Notes: generated by a model not told the origin, from the sequence alone. A DNA stretch of 64,000 nt from CAYGSN01 sp964352675 (GCA_964352675.1 CAYGSN010000004.1:53640-117639), one strand, 5' to 3'. Counted from the stretch's first letter, positions 51,901-60,848 are shown. Numbers and translations: made by a program.

Positions 51901-51983
51901 AACGACAGGGGTGCTCCCTTTTTTAACAGCTGAGAACACACCCTTCGAACCTGCGTCAGGTAATGCTGTTGCAGGGAGTTGTT
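51901..51983 (+). promoter_or_regulatory. TPP (THI-box) riboswitch
   Basis: All conserved parts of the thiamin pyrophosphate aptamer are present in order on the plus strand: P1 arm AACGAC (51901-51906) pairing with GTTGTT (51978-51983), GGGGTGC, CAGCTGAGA, ACCCTT, GAACCTG, CAGGTAATGCTG and GCAGGGA. The match is close to textbook, so the identity is secure. The next gene on this strand is nrdB, 260 nt away; no thiamine gene follows. The hairpin at 51989-52033 would act as its expression platform. Confidence 0.93.
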
Positions 51984-51988
51984 CAAAA

Positions 51989-52033
51989 GGAGCCTCGTAC
52001 TCTTTATACAAGAGTGCGGGGCTTCCCTGTTTT
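51989..52033 (+). terminator. Hairpin after the TPP aptamer (probable expression-platform terminator)
   Basis: GGAGCC/GGCTTCC outer and ACTCTT/AAGAGT inner pairing form a long stem, followed by CTGTTTT. It begins 5 nt after the aptamer. The T-run is short and broken, so termination strength is uncertain. Confidence 0.6.
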
Positions 52034-52052
52034 GCAAAATTTTACTTGAAAA

Positions 52053-52068
52053 CCACAATATATAGTGT
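52053..52068. promoter_or_regulatory. NrdR box 1 upstream of nrdB
   Basis: CCACAATATATAGTGT matches the NrdR box consensus closely. It is exactly 32 bp from box 2, the usual tandem spacing of about three helical turns for NrdR. Confidence 0.75.
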
Positions 52069-52084
52069 ATTTTATACATTATAA

Positions 52085-52100
52085 GCACAATATATGCTTA
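52085..52100. promoter_or_regulatory. NrdR box 2 upstream of nrdB
   Basis: GCACAATATATGCTTA keeps the CACAATATAT left half of box 1 with a weaker right half. It is in register with box 1 at 32 bp and about 145 nt before the nrdB start. Confidence 0.65.
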
Positions 52101-52242
52101 TCCTAACCTGAAAATTTTCTTTGTTGTTTTATCCCCGCAATCCCCATGCCGGACCGAAGAAAAGACTCGGAAAAGCCTTTCAGGTCTCTACACTTTGTGC
52201 ATGAAGTAAGAAACGATTCGAATTTAAAGAAGGAGTAAAACC

Positions 52243-53322
52243 ATGGGCGGAGAAGCCATTACCAAAGATGCCACCAATTCAAATTCACCCCTTTTACAGG
52301 AGCGCCACGTTTACAAACCGTTCCTCTATCCCTGGTGTTATGAGGCCTGGCTGACGCAGCAGCGCATTCACTGGCTACCCGAAGAGGTGCCGCTGGCCGA
52401 AGATGTCCGTGACTGGAAGAAGAACCTGACGCCGTCTGAAAAAAATTTGATGACCCAGATTTTCCGTTTCTTCACCCAGGCCGATGTTGAAGTGAACAAT
52501 TGCTACATGAAACACTACTCCCAGGTCTTCGGCCCGGTGGAAGTGCAGATGATGCTCGCGGCCTTTTCTAACATTGAAACGGTGCACATTGCCGCCTATT
52601 CCCATTTGCTTGACACGATCGGCATGCCGGAAACTGAATATTCCGCCTTCCTCGAATATAAGGAAATGAAGGACAAATTCGACTATATGCAGGATGTGTC
52701 GATGAAGGACCGCCGTGATGTTGCAAAAACCATGGCGATGTTCGGCGCTTTTACCGAAGGGCTGGCGCTGTTTGCTTCTTTCGCCATTCTCATGAATTTC
52801 CCGCGCTTCAACAAGATGAAAGGTATGGGGCAGATCGTAACTTGGTCGGTGCGCGACGAAACACTCCACTGTCTATCGATGATCCGCCTGTTCAACACGT
52901 TCATTGATGAGAACCAAGATATCTGGGATGATGAATTGCGGGCTGAAATCACGGAATGCTGTAAAATCACGGTCGAGCATGAGGATGCCTTTATTGATTT
53001 GTGTTTCGAAATGGGCGAGATCGAAGGCATGGCCCCGGAAGATGTGAAACAATATATCCGCTATATCGGCGACCGCCGTTTGCAGCAGCTGAATATGGAG
53101 CCAATTTACGGCGTCACCAAAAACCCGCTGCCGTGGATGGATGAGATGCTGAACGGCGCGGAGCACACGAACTTCTTTGAAAACCGTGCGACGGAATATT
53201 CCAAAGCCTCCACACAGGGCACATGGGAAGAAGCCTTCAGCAACGATATCTTCAGCGGAAATTACGGCAAGAAAATCGGCGGCACCGATGACGATAGCGG
53301 AGAACAAGTCGCCGCCGAGTAA
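52243..53322 (+). CDS. nrdB: Class I ribonucleoside-diphosphate reductase beta subunit
   Basis: A 359-residue radical-generating subunit. By motif alignment the metal ligands include D81 (FTQAD), E112 and H115 in FSNIETVHIAAYSHLL; Y119 stands where the tyrosyl radical sits in class Ia enzymes, so it is a Tyr-type subunit, not a Phe-type (Ic). An AAGGAG ribosome site is present. It has its own promoter region with tandem NrdR boxes and a strong terminator (53372-53430). Confidence 0.95.
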   Translation: MGGEAITKDATNSNSPLLQERHVYKPFLYPWCYEAWLTQQRIHWLPEEVPLAEDVRDWKKNLTPSEKNLMTQIFRFFTQADVEVNNCYMKHYSQVFGPVEVQMMLAAFSNIETVHIAAYSHLLDTIGMPETEYSAFLEYKEMKDKFDYMQDVSMKDRRDVAKTMAMFGAFTEGLALFASFAILMNFPRFNKMKGMGQIVTWSVRDETLHCLSMIRLFNTFIDENQDIWDDELRAEITECCKITVEHEDAFIDLCFEMGEIEGMAPEDVKQYIRYIGDRRLQQLNMEPIYGVTKNPLPWMDEMLNGAEHTNFFENRATEYSKASTQGTWEEAFSNDIFSGNYGKKIGGTDDDSGEQVAAE

Positions 53323-53371
53323 GCCGCAACATTTTAATACTGCGTACCCCTGATGATCAGGGAACACCAAG

Positions 53372-53430
53372 AAGCCGCCCGGCTATTCACGTATTCTTTT
53401 AGGGGATACATTTCGGGCGGCTTTTTTTGT
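53372..53430 (+). terminator. Intrinsic terminator after nrdB
   Basis: AAGCCGCCCG (53372-53381) pairs with CGGGCGGCTT (53414-53423), followed by a run of T. The loop is long (32 nt). Confidence 0.8.
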
Positions 53431-53448
53431 GCGCAAAAAGAACAGGGC

Positions 53449-54243
53449 CTAACCCGCCTTGAATTCTCCAAACGGGAAAGGAGCGATATTGGTGTGCTGC
53501 GGAACTTCAACGCCGCGCACACATTCGGCAAGCACAGGAACGTGACTGTCGTTTAGCAAATTCACAACACCCGCAATTCTTTCTCCTATCTGAGCACGCA
53601 CGAGCAATCCAGGCGCTTCATTAAAACCCTCCATTTCACGATGGATATAATCCGAAACTGTTTCTACCGCCGCCGTAACGATCGGATGATCGGACGGAAA
53701 ATCATGGCAGGAATCCTGCGCCGCGACAACAAGATGCATAACAGACATGCGTGCCAGGCTGTTTTTAAAGGCTTCCAGCATACCCCGATGCAAAACCTGG
53801 TGGTTGGGATACCTCTGTAGAATTTCATCGTAATGCCGAGTGATTTCGTCGGCCACAATGCGCAGCACGCCCACAGACACCTCAGCCCCGTCACAAACAC
53901 TCTCCAGGGCCCTGTACATTTCCGTCTGAAAAACCCGCTGGTCCGCCGGAACGGAAGTGGCAAGATTGACGATCTCCATCACCCTGTCCTGGGGCAGACT
54001 GTCCACCATTAAACCGGCGCAACGATCACCGATAATGCGCTGGACCTCCTCATCTTGGGGGAATTTCTTCAAAACATCTTTAAGAATCGAAGTATTCAGG
54101 GCTGGATATGCCTCAAGACCGAGAGCCTCCTCCACGGCAACAATGCCCACGGCTTCCAATTTATACCGTTTGATCACATCCGTAATCCGGGCAACTTCCC
54201 GCTGCCGGTTCCAAGGCTCAGTCAAAAGAGTATACGAGGCCAT
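53449..54243 (-). CDS. Hypothetical helical protein
   Basis: I start at ATG 54243 because GGAGGG stands 4 nt upstream (itself inside the longer frame to 54261); 264 residues. The protein looks largely alpha-helical, with no signal or membrane segment (VLKKFPQDEEVQRIIGDRC, EITRHYDEILQRYPNHQVLH). I do not recognise a family. It is convergent with nrdB and divergent from a thioredoxin-like gene. Confidence 0.6.
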   Translation of the reverse strand: MASYTLLTEPWNRQREVARITDVIKRYKLEAVGIVAVEEALGLEAYPALNTSILKDVLKKFPQDEEVQRIIGDRCAGLMVDSLPQDRVMEIVNLATSVPADQRVFQTEMYRALESVCDGAEVSVGVLRIVADEITRHYDEILQRYPNHQVLHRGMLEAFKNSLARMSVMHLVVAAQDSCHDFPSDHPIVTAAVETVSDYIHREMEGFNEAPGLLVRAQIGERIAGVVNLLNDSHVPVLAECVRGVEVPQHTNIAPFPFGEFKAG

Positions 54244-54374
54244 TTGCCCTCCGAATTTCATAAGTATGAGATAATTTTTATATTACCTTAAGAAAAATGG
54301 CAAAGTTTTTTGTAACAAAAAGTGCAATTTTTTCGAATTTGACGATATAAACGCATATAGAAAAGGCTTATTCC

Positions 54375-54797
54375 ATGCAAAAAATTCTAATTCTTCCTGT
54401 TTTATTGGTGCTTCTCATGATTCCGGCCGTGCCGGGTATGGCCGCCCGAAACGCGCCTGAGCCAAAGCTTACAGGCGTTTTGTTTTACGCCGATTGGTGC
54501 GGCAATTGCAAAATTCTGGAGCCAAATCTGGAACCGGTCCGCAACGCCGCGCTGGAAAACAGAGATGACATTCTGTTCATCAGGATGGATTTCACCGATA
54601 AACCCCGCATTCATCAATCGCTGCTGCATGCCCAGGCCCTGGGGATCGGCGATTATGTGCGGCAGCAAGGCAGCGCAACGGGATATTTCGTATTGCTGGA
54701 CGCCGCCACCCATGAAGAGCTCGCCCGCTTTCACAGCGACAGCACGCAGGATGGTATCAAAAACGCTCTGGACGATGCGCTAAATCGCGAAGATTAA
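54375..54797 (+). CDS. Periplasmic thioredoxin-like protein
   Basis: A 140-residue exported protein. A signal peptide ends near GMAARN; the thioredoxin active site is C42-G-N-C45 in YADWCGNCKILEP, followed by a typical FIRMDFTDKPR strand. The canonical cis-Pro is not obvious (GSATGYFVLLD has none at that point). It probably transfers electrons to envelope thiols; the partner is unknown. Confidence 0.8.
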   Translation: MQKILILPVLLVLLMIPAVPGMAARNAPEPKLTGVLFYADWCGNCKILEPNLEPVRNAALENRDDILFIRMDFTDKPRIHQSLLHAQALGIGDYVRQQGSATGYFVLLDAATHEELARFHSDSTQDGIKNALDDALNRED

Positions 54798-54801
54798 ATC
54801 T

Positions 54802-55485
54802 CTAAGAGGCTTTGGGGAAAGGATAGGGACCTTTGGCGGAATCAAGGCCCGCATCATCCGCCATCTTCATAAGCTCAGCTTCACGCAGCAAACGGGTTGC
54901 AACCACCCGCAAGGGATGATCTTCGGGGCGCTGCCTGCCGATCTGATCGCGTAGGATATCTTTATGCGCGTTATATTTCAAACTCTGCATCGGGCTGCTA
55001 TAGCCCTTAGGCCCTGTATTAAATTGTTCCCTGACACAGTCCTCATAGCGCTCAACCAAAAACCCCATGATGCGCTCATAGGTTTTTGAAGAAACCCTGC
55101 CTGCATCCTTCAAATCGTCCAGAACGTCTACCGTATCGGTAATATCGCCTGTCCGTTTATAATCCCTGTCGCCCCTTTTGAGCCATGTTTCCAGGCGGGA
55201 CTGACAATAATCCTGCAATTTTGATCCATCTGGTGCAATAACCAGAAATGCCATGATCGCTTTGATATCATGGCCATGAAGCTTAAAAGCTTTGTCAAAT
55301 GCTGCTTCTTCCTTAATCACGCGCCGCGCACCTACCACTGCTGAGTCTGCGGTCAGGCGCCAATCCGCCGCGCGGGCAAAGACCGACCGGCGCAGAGGGC
55401 TATCCTCCAGCCCGGCAATGGCCCGGCCGCAAGCGGCAGCAAATAACCCTGAAACGGAACGTGTGATCGAAAAATTGTGTAACAT
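54802..55485 (-). CDS. Hypothetical protein
   Basis: A 227-residue soluble, charged protein (IMGFLVERYEDCVREQFNTG, HPLRVVATRLLREAELMKMA). It ends with a Pro/Ser-rich tail. No known domain is seen. The 3' end is 4 nt from the convergent thioredoxin-like gene, and no ribosome site is clear before the start. Confidence 0.6.
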   Translation of the reverse strand: MLHNFSITRSVSGLFAAACGRAIAGLEDSPLRRSVFARAADWRLTADSAVVGARRVIKEEAAFDKAFKLHGHDIKAIMAFLVIAPDGSKLQDYCQSRLETWLKRGDRDYKRTGDITDTVDVLDDLKDAGRVSSKTYERIMGFLVERYEDCVREQFNTGPKGYSSPMQSLKYNAHKDILRDQIGRQRPEDHPLRVVATRLLREAELMKMADDAGLDSAKGPYPFPKAS

Positions 55486-55557
55486 ACTCTATATACTCAG
55501 CCTTTTAAAACAACAGCGCTTACTATAACACCCCTTAAATATTTATGTCAAACAAAG

Positions 55558-55584
55558 AAAAAGGGGAGTTCCATTGCCCCTTTT
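55558..55584 (-). terminator. Intrinsic terminator after the dockerin-like gene
   Basis: On the minus strand AAAAGGGG and CCCCTTTTTC form the stem with a loop of about 10 nt. It lies about 20 nt past the stop at 55605. Confidence 0.7.
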
Positions 55585-55604
55585 CCCATATTTTCACTCA
55601 CCTT

Positions 55605-56450
55605 TCAAGGTGCGGGCATACCTCTGACATGATGAATAATATCCATCACATCACCCGCATCAATACGGCCATCCTGGTTCACGTCAAAATTACGAACCCG
55701 TTCCGGCTTTTCGACCACCGTGACCGATTCCACCCGGCCCGAAAACAAACGTCTCAAACCCACCGATTGATCGATCAGATCCAGACGTACGGTTGTGTTT
55801 TCCGGCACTTGTTCGAGATCACCGGTGAAGGCTTGAGATATCCCGACCAAGTCCTGATACACCGTATTCCCTTCAATAAAAACCTGATCCGGGAATGTTT
55901 GGCTTGGCCCGGTATTATCATTCGATTCATTGACAATCGAAAAATCGAAACTCTTCAGCGTGTCCGACGGATCGGCAACCGATGTGTCCTGCAACACGAC
56001 AGAAATCAGGTCACGCCCGCCATCTTGCTGAGATGCAGCCTGCAGGGCCGCTATACCGCGCGCAACTGTGCCGCTGAATTCGCTGCTTTCCAGCAACATT
56101 GGCTCATCTGCGCTAAAGGCTTCCAGCGTAAATTTCAGCGGGATGTTTTCATGATCCCTCAGCCGCTGCGGATCGGCCGCGACATTCAGTCCCGGATCGG
56201 CATTCTGGTCAAACGTCACGGTCAGACGCCATACCGGCCTGCTATCCTCACGGAAATCAAACTCGCCCGGCTCGTACGGATCCGCATCACCGTCAAGGTC
56301 CAGGATCTCGACACCGTCGAAATGGCCCTGATAGATGATTTTTACCGGCTCGGCGATGGACGCTGATTCCGTCTCGGCAGGTTGAGCCTGCGCGCCGGAT
56401 GCTGCGGCCACGATCGCACCTGCGGCCAGAGTGTTTTTAAGTGTGTTCAT
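55605..56450 (-). CDS. Exported protein with a single C-terminal dockerin-like repeat
   Basis: I start at ATG 56450 (MNTLKNTLAAGAIVAAASG), which follows AAAGGAGAAG; 281 residues. A signal peptide ends at AQAQPAE. The middle is a beta-rich, Asp/Glu-rich domain. The last 25 residues contain one EF-hand-like repeat (DVNQDGRIDAGDVMDIIHHV), as in dockerin type I modules; a true dockerin has two. This could bind calcium or a partner. No cohesin or cellulosome gene is seen. Upstream lies ilvA. Confidence 0.7.
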   Translation of the reverse strand: MNTLKNTLAAGAIVAAASGAQAQPAETESASIAEPVKIIYQGHFDGVEILDLDGDADPYEPGEFDFREDSRPVWRLTVTFDQNADPGLNVAADPQRLRDHENIPLKFTLEAFSADEPMLLESSEFSGTVARGIAALQAASQQDGGRDLISVVLQDTSVADPSDTLKSFDFSIVNESNDNTGPSQTFPDQVFIEGNTVYQDLVGISQAFTGDLEQVPENTTVRLDLIDQSVGLRRLFSGRVESVTVVEKPERVRNFDVNQDGRIDAGDVMDIIHHVRGMPAP

Positions 56451-56660
56451 CGATCTTCTCCTTTCATGAATGTTAAGACGTGATACACGCTCAACAGGAT
56501 GACTATAAAAATGCGCATAAAAAACCGGGCAAGTTTTTCCGTCTTTCACCCGGCAATTATGGCCGGGGATCGAGCGCCGCAGCTTTGCCGCAGAAAAGAC
56601 AAACGAAAATAATCCTGGAAAGCACTGTATGGCAGAATCTGCCTGTGGAAAACCTGACCT

Positions 56661-57878
56661 CTAGTTTTCATCCATTCCCATGGCACTCACTGTAAAGCCC
56701 CTGTCGCGCAGAATTTCAACGATATCATCAACATGCTGGCGATCGCGGGCTTCAATCACAACGTCCAGCTCCGCCCGCTTGAGCGGAACCGCCTGCATCA
56801 TGCGCTGGTGAATCACCTCAATCACATTCGCCCCGGCCTGCCCTAAAATCAGTGCGATATCAGAAAGCTGCCCCGGCGTATCGTCAATCTCAAAACGCAG
56901 GCGCATAATACGCCCCTGCCGCACCAGCCCGCGCAGGATCAGCGTAGAAAGCATCCGGCTGTCAATATTGCCGCCGCACAGCACCAGCCCAACCGTCTTG
57001 CCCTTGTAAAAATCCAGGTTCTTTTGGATGACGGCCAGACCCGCCCCGGCAGAACCCTCCGCCACCAGTTTCTCCGCCGAGAGAAAATCAAACACCGCAC
57101 GCTCAATCTCCTGCTCCGTAGCAATATCAATTCGGTCCACCAGTTTTTTGATAACCTCCATATTGGCCTCCGACGGGTTTTTAACCGCAATCCCTTCGGC
57201 CAGGGTCGGGCCGCCCAGCTTCACATCATAACCCTCAAGGCTGGCCTTTACAGACGCATAGCTCTCAGCCTCCGCACCGACAATCTCAACCTCCGGCTTG
57301 ATGCCCTTGATCGCTGTGGCCACCCCGGCGACCAATCCTCCGCCGCCGATCGGCACCACAACGGTATCCAGGTCCGGGCGCTGCTGGATCATCTCCAGGC
57401 CAACCGTGCCCTGCCCGGCGACAAGATCCGGATCGTCATAGGGATGGATGAAGGTATATTCGTTTTCTTCTGCCAGGCGCAGGGTTTCGGCTACAGAATC
57501 ATCAAACATATCACCATGCAGGACAACCTTGGCGCCGAAATCTTCGGTGCGCTGGATCTTGTTAAAAGGCGTGCCAGTCGGCATCACGATCGTCGCCGGT
57601 ATGCCGAGATTTTGCGCATGATACGCCACGCCCTGCGCGTGGTTTCCGGCGCTGCAGGCAATCACGCCGCGCTTGCGGGCCTGAGCATCCAGCGTCAAAA
57701 GCTTATTCAGCGCCCCGCGCGCCTTAAAGGCATTGGTGTGCTGCAGATTTTCCAGCTTCAGATACAGCTCAATCCCCATATGCAACGACAGGCGCGTCGC
57801 CCGCACAATCGGGGTGCGGATCACGAAATCCTTGATGGCGCGGTTGGCGCGTTTGACGTCTTCAAATGTAACGGACAT
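56661..57878 (-). CDS. ilvA: Threonine ammonia-lyase with ACT domain
   Basis: A 405-residue PLP enzyme. The PLP lysine is in NAFKARGALNKL, the Gly loop is GGGGLVAGVATAIKG, and a C-terminal ACT domain (LRFEIDDTPGQLSDIALILG) is present. This shorter threonine dehydratase, found in many Alphaproteobacteria, makes 2-oxobutyrate for isoleucine. Its reactive enamine product is a substrate for RidA-type proteins (one is at 36098). Confidence 0.93.
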   Translation of the reverse strand: MSVTFEDVKRANRAIKDFVIRTPIVRATRLSLHMGIELYLKLENLQHTNAFKARGALNKLLTLDAQARKRGVIACSAGNHAQGVAYHAQNLGIPATIVMPTGTPFNKIQRTEDFGAKVVLHGDMFDDSVAETLRLAEENEYTFIHPYDDPDLVAGQGTVGLEMIQQRPDLDTVVVPIGGGGLVAGVATAIKGIKPEVEIVGAEAESYASVKASLEGYDVKLGGPTLAEGIAVKNPSEANMEVIKKLVDRIDIATEQEIERAVFDFLSAEKLVAEGSAGAGLAVIQKNLDFYKGKTVGLVLCGGNIDSRMLSTLILRGLVRQGRIMRLRFEIDDTPGQLSDIALILGQAGANVIEVIHQRMMQAVPLKRAELDVVIEARDRQHVDDIVEILRDRGFTVSAMGMDEN

Positions 57879-57945
57879 GGCTTAGCCTCAATAAATCAAG
57901 GCCACACCGTATAAAGAAATGCTCTGGAAATCAATCTGAGAATTT

Positions 57946-58629
57946 TTAGCGCCGCTTTTTACCGCGATCCAGCGTACGTTCATCATACAGGCCCGGTACA
58001 ATAACTCCACCTTCAACGTCGTAAGCTTCCGCTGCATTGCGAATAACTTCATCCTGAAGCTTCTGCATTTCTTCCGGCGTAAATTGCCCATAAGCCCCGG
58101 CCAGTTCCGGGACGTTCCGGCAACGAATGGAGGCATTGATATAGGGAGCAAGCTTCTTCACGCTTTCCTCCGGTTCCAGCTTGCTCGCCTCTCTGGCCAA
58201 TCTTTCCGCTTCCCTGCGGCTAACCGTACGGCCGGGGAGAAATGCTGCTGCCTCTTTTTTTGAGTCTTCGATGACCTTGCGATCCTCCGCACGGCAAGGC
58301 ATCAGAGCATCCATCTGCTTTCGCGCGCGTGCCAGCCGATCAGAGGGCGACTCCGTTTGCGGCAAATGCACATAGGGCGCCGCCTCAGGCAGTTGAGATA
58401 TCGGGGTCTGGCCCTGGGGAAGCGCCGGAGCTTTGGCTGAATTGTTTTCAAGGAACAAACGCCGTTCGGCCGGATTCTGCAGAGCTTTTTTCTTCTGCGC
58501 ATCACTGGCCGCCTTGTTGCGGTCAGTACGTAAAAACAGTTCCTGCGCCTGCACAGCGCTATACCCGGCCGCAAATACGCAAGAAAACAACAAAACCGCT
58601 ATTAAAAAATTCTTTTTTTTCACGCACAT
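57946..58629 (-). CDS. Hypothetical secreted protein
   Basis: I start at ATG 58629 (MCVKKKNFLIAVLLFSCVFAA), with GGAGGT just upstream; the longer frame to 58725 is unlikely. A signal peptide ends around SAVQAQE. The mature part is Pro/Gln-rich in the first half and helical, Glu-rich in the second (REAERLAREASKLEPEESVK), with two Cys (MPCRAED, IRCRNVP). No domain is recognised. Confidence 0.6.
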   Translation of the reverse strand: MCVKKKNFLIAVLLFSCVFAAGYSAVQAQELFLRTDRNKAASDAQKKKALQNPAERRLFLENNSAKAPALPQGQTPISQLPEAAPYVHLPQTESPSDRLARARKQMDALMPCRAEDRKVIEDSKKEAAAFLPGRTVSRREAERLAREASKLEPEESVKKLAPYINASIRCRNVPELAGAYGQFTPEEMQKLQDEVIRNAAEAYDVEGGVIVPGLYDERTLDRGKKRR

Positions 58630-58968
58630 TACCTCCGGCATGAAACCGAAGCCTCTCTTTATAAGGTAGCGCGTTTGGGAGCGGTTTGTAAAATTTAAAA
58701 CAGCGGACAACTTCTGCCCGGGCAAAATAATACAATGGCGGTACGGCTATATTTTTGATAGAATGGGAGGCAGTAAAATATTTCAAAGAAGGTTCTTTTG
58801 CCCTATCCTGAAATTCCTTTTAAACAATCCTTCCTGCTCTGGCGCTCTTTTCGCACATCGCCCCCTGTATTCCTTAATTTCCCCTCCCTTATTCTGTCGT
58901 ATTCCCCACCGTCCGCGGGCGTGTCTTCTTACGTCCGTTAAATCCCACATATACCAAGGAGATCTCTA
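58630..58968. other. Intergenic region between divergent genes
   Basis: This stretch between the secreted protein gene and phoH contains no convincing gene on either strand. It is likely to hold the two promoters. AAGGAG precedes phoH at 58959-58964. Confidence 0.5.
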
Positions 58969-59706
58969 ATGTCGAAGAAACCTCGCAAAGCCAGAAACAA
59001 AGATCACAACATTGTTCACCCTGCCTTTGAAAATCGCGACTGGCATCCGTTAGACAGTGAAATTGACGGGCGTAGAGATCAAAAATACGTGAAGAATATA
59101 AAACCGCGCTCCGAAGGGCAGGCAGCCTTGATGCAGTCCATCAAGGACAACTCCCTGACGCTGGCGATCGGTCCGGCCGGAACCGGGAAAACCTACCTTG
59201 CAATTTCCTCCGCCGTCGAAGCATTGGAGAAAGGGCAAATAGAGCGCATCATTCTCTCCCGACCCGCTATGGAGGCCGGTGAATCTCTTGGCTTTCTCCC
59301 CGGTGATCTGGAAGAAAAAATGGCACCGTATCTGCGCCCTCTCTACGACTCGCTCGGCGACCGCATGGGCGGCAAGAAAGTCCGTCAGCTCATAACAGAC
59401 GGCACAATTGAAATTGCTCCGATCGGGTTTATGCGCGGGCGCACCTTGAACAACGCCTTCGTGGTGATTGACGAGGCCCAGAACTGCACCTACGGACAGC
59501 TTAAGATGATCCTTTCTCGTCTCGGCTGGCACTCTACCATGGTTGTCACCGGTGACCCGGATCAATCCGATCTTCTTGACGGTTTGTCCGGCCTGTCTGA
59601 TATTGCGACAAAGCTTGAAAAAGTGCCGAATATTGCTGTATGCAGACTCACGCAAACAGATATTGTGCGCCATCCGCTGGTGGCCAAGATGCTGGATGTG
59701 CTTTAA
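58969..59706 (+). CDS. phoH: PhoH-family ATPase
   Basis: A 245-residue protein of the PhoH/PhoL group. Walker A GPAGTGKT is at 68-75, the RPAMEAGESLGFLPGDLEEK block follows, Walker B lies in NNAFVVIDEAQNC, and VVTGDPDQSDL comes later. Related proteins are linked to RNA processing and ribosome biogenesis. The protein has a basic N-terminus and no extra KH or PIN domain. The 3' end overlaps the SCO-like gene by 4 nt (convergent). Confidence 0.9.
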   Translation: MSKKPRKARNKDHNIVHPAFENRDWHPLDSEIDGRRDQKYVKNIKPRSEGQAALMQSIKDNSLTLAIGPAGTGKTYLAISSAVEALEKGQIERIILSRPAMEAGESLGFLPGDLEEKMAPYLRPLYDSLGDRMGGKKVRQLITDGTIEIAPIGFMRGRTLNNAFVVIDEAQNCTYGQLKMILSRLGWHSTMVVTGDPDQSDLLDGLSGLSDIATKLEKVPNIAVCRLTQTDIVRHPLVAKMLDVL

Positions 59707-60389
59707 GCGGGATTTTTCGGGTCGGGCGCGGCCGGATCATGCAGTGTAAACAGCGCCGGTAGTTTATCACGGAGTTCTGCCCTGAATCTGTCAGAATCAG
59801 GAATCCATCGGCTACCGTCAAATTCTATCGCCCGGACGACCCCTAAAAACGTACCCGCTTCATCCACCACCAGCATATAAGGGATATGGTTGCCGTCGCT
59901 TTCAATCACCGGGAGCTGCGCATACAGCTCTTGAAGACGCTCATCCGATCCTGTCAGTCCGATTGCGCCGATCTCCCTTACACCGTCTCGATCGGATCTC
60001 ACGCCCATATTCTGCATCCATTCTTCCATATCTGAAGGTGAACGCCCTGTCTTACTGGAGATAATAACCGGAACAATGTCCAGCCCGTGCAGTTCATCGA
60101 CCAAAGTCTGGGTTGCCGGCGGGCAAAAGACCGTGCAGGCTTTCGCCCCTGTTTCGGCACTACCGGTAAACCCGAAATAAATGATCAACGGCTTGCCTGC
60201 GAAATGACGATAAGCATAGGCATCGTCAATTACCTGCCCCTCGTGATCAATCAGACCGTTCAGAGAAATTTCCAAACCATCCGCCTTTTGAATAGCATAC
60301 GGCTCCGGCACGTCCTCATCACAACCGCCACCAAAAAAAATAGCGGCTGAAATAGCGCTTAAAGATAAAAACTGGCTTAGTCTACTCAT
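59703..60389 (-). CDS. SCO1/SenC-like lipoprotein
   Basis: A 228-residue protein with a lipobox (AAIFFGGGC, Cys at about 23). The thioredoxin-like SCO domain starts with LIDHEGQVIDD and GKPLIIYFGFTGS, and has the CxxxC pair in ACTVFCPPA. The conserved SCO histidine near the C-terminus is not clear. SCO proteins help load copper into cytochrome oxidase CuA; PCuAC lies 29 kb away. Neighbours are a Met/His-rich protein and a DUF2946-like protein. Confidence 0.72.
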   Translation of the reverse strand: MSRLSQFLSLSAISAAIFFGGGCDEDVPEPYAIQKADGLEISLNGLIDHEGQVIDDAYAYRHFAGKPLIIYFGFTGSAETGAKACTVFCPPATQTLVDELHGLDIVPVIISSKTGRSPSDMEEWMQNMGVRSDRDGVREIGAIGLTGSDERLQELYAQLPVIESDGNHIPYMLVVDEAGTFLGVVRAIEFDGSRWIPDSDRFRAELRDKLPALFTLHDPAAPDPKNPA

Positions 60390-60401
60390 CTTCCTTCTCT
60401 C

Positions 60402-60848
60402 CTATCCCGGTCCATGTTTGATCATATTGGCAATATGCTCCGCTGCGGGCACACCCAATTGCTCTGCGGTGTTGATATAGCTCTGGATATCCCCTTGCGT
60501 GATGGTGTCAACCAGGTGTCCGACGGCTTCCATGCCTTGATGTACACCGATTTCCGCGACATTGGCCGCCCACACACCGTTCATGGCGTTCGTGCAGACA
60601 TCCCACAGAGCAGGGCCCAGCATCTTGATCCCTTCCCATGTCATCTGCAGCATATGTTCAAAACCGAGCGCCAAATTCCCGGCCGTCATGGTTGCCCCCA
60701 CGGGCATCGCCGCCATCGCCGCCCCGGCCAGCGCCATCGGCGTCATCCACAGCGCGTGAAAAAACACATGTTTCAGCCCATGCATGGCAAAATGCTTAAA
60801 TTTTTGAGTTAATGTCTTTTTCGGCTTTGCGCCGTCTGCCGCATCCAT
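60402..60848 (-). CDS. Hypothetical Met/His-rich protein
   Basis: From the ATG at 60848 (preceded by GAGG) the protein is 148 residues. It has many Met and His (KHFAMHGLKHVFFHALWMTP, GFEHMLQMTWEGIKMLGPA) and one hydrophobic, Ala/Met-rich helix (about 38-58) that may span the membrane. No family is recognised. It lies between the SCO-like gene and a DUF2946-like gene, all on the minus strand; a metal-related role is possible but unproven. Confidence 0.5.
   Translation of the reverse strand: MDAADGAKPKKTLTQKFKHFAMHGLKHVFFHALWMTPMALAGAAMAAMPVGATMTAGNLALGFEHMLQMTWEGIKMLGPALWDVCTNAMNGVWAANVAEIGVHQGMEAVGHLVDTITQGDIQSYINTAEQLGVPAAEHIANMIKHGPG

Noticed and set aside
51805..52011. A 68-residue minus-strand ORF between nrdA and nrdB
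   Set aside because: It is the antisense of the nrdA terminator and the TPP riboswitch, which explain the sequence better.
58763..58969. 68-residue plus-strand ORF before phoH
   Set aside because: It has a low-complexity, Pro/Cys-rich composition and no ribosome site of its own, and it runs into the phoH leader; probably a chance frame.
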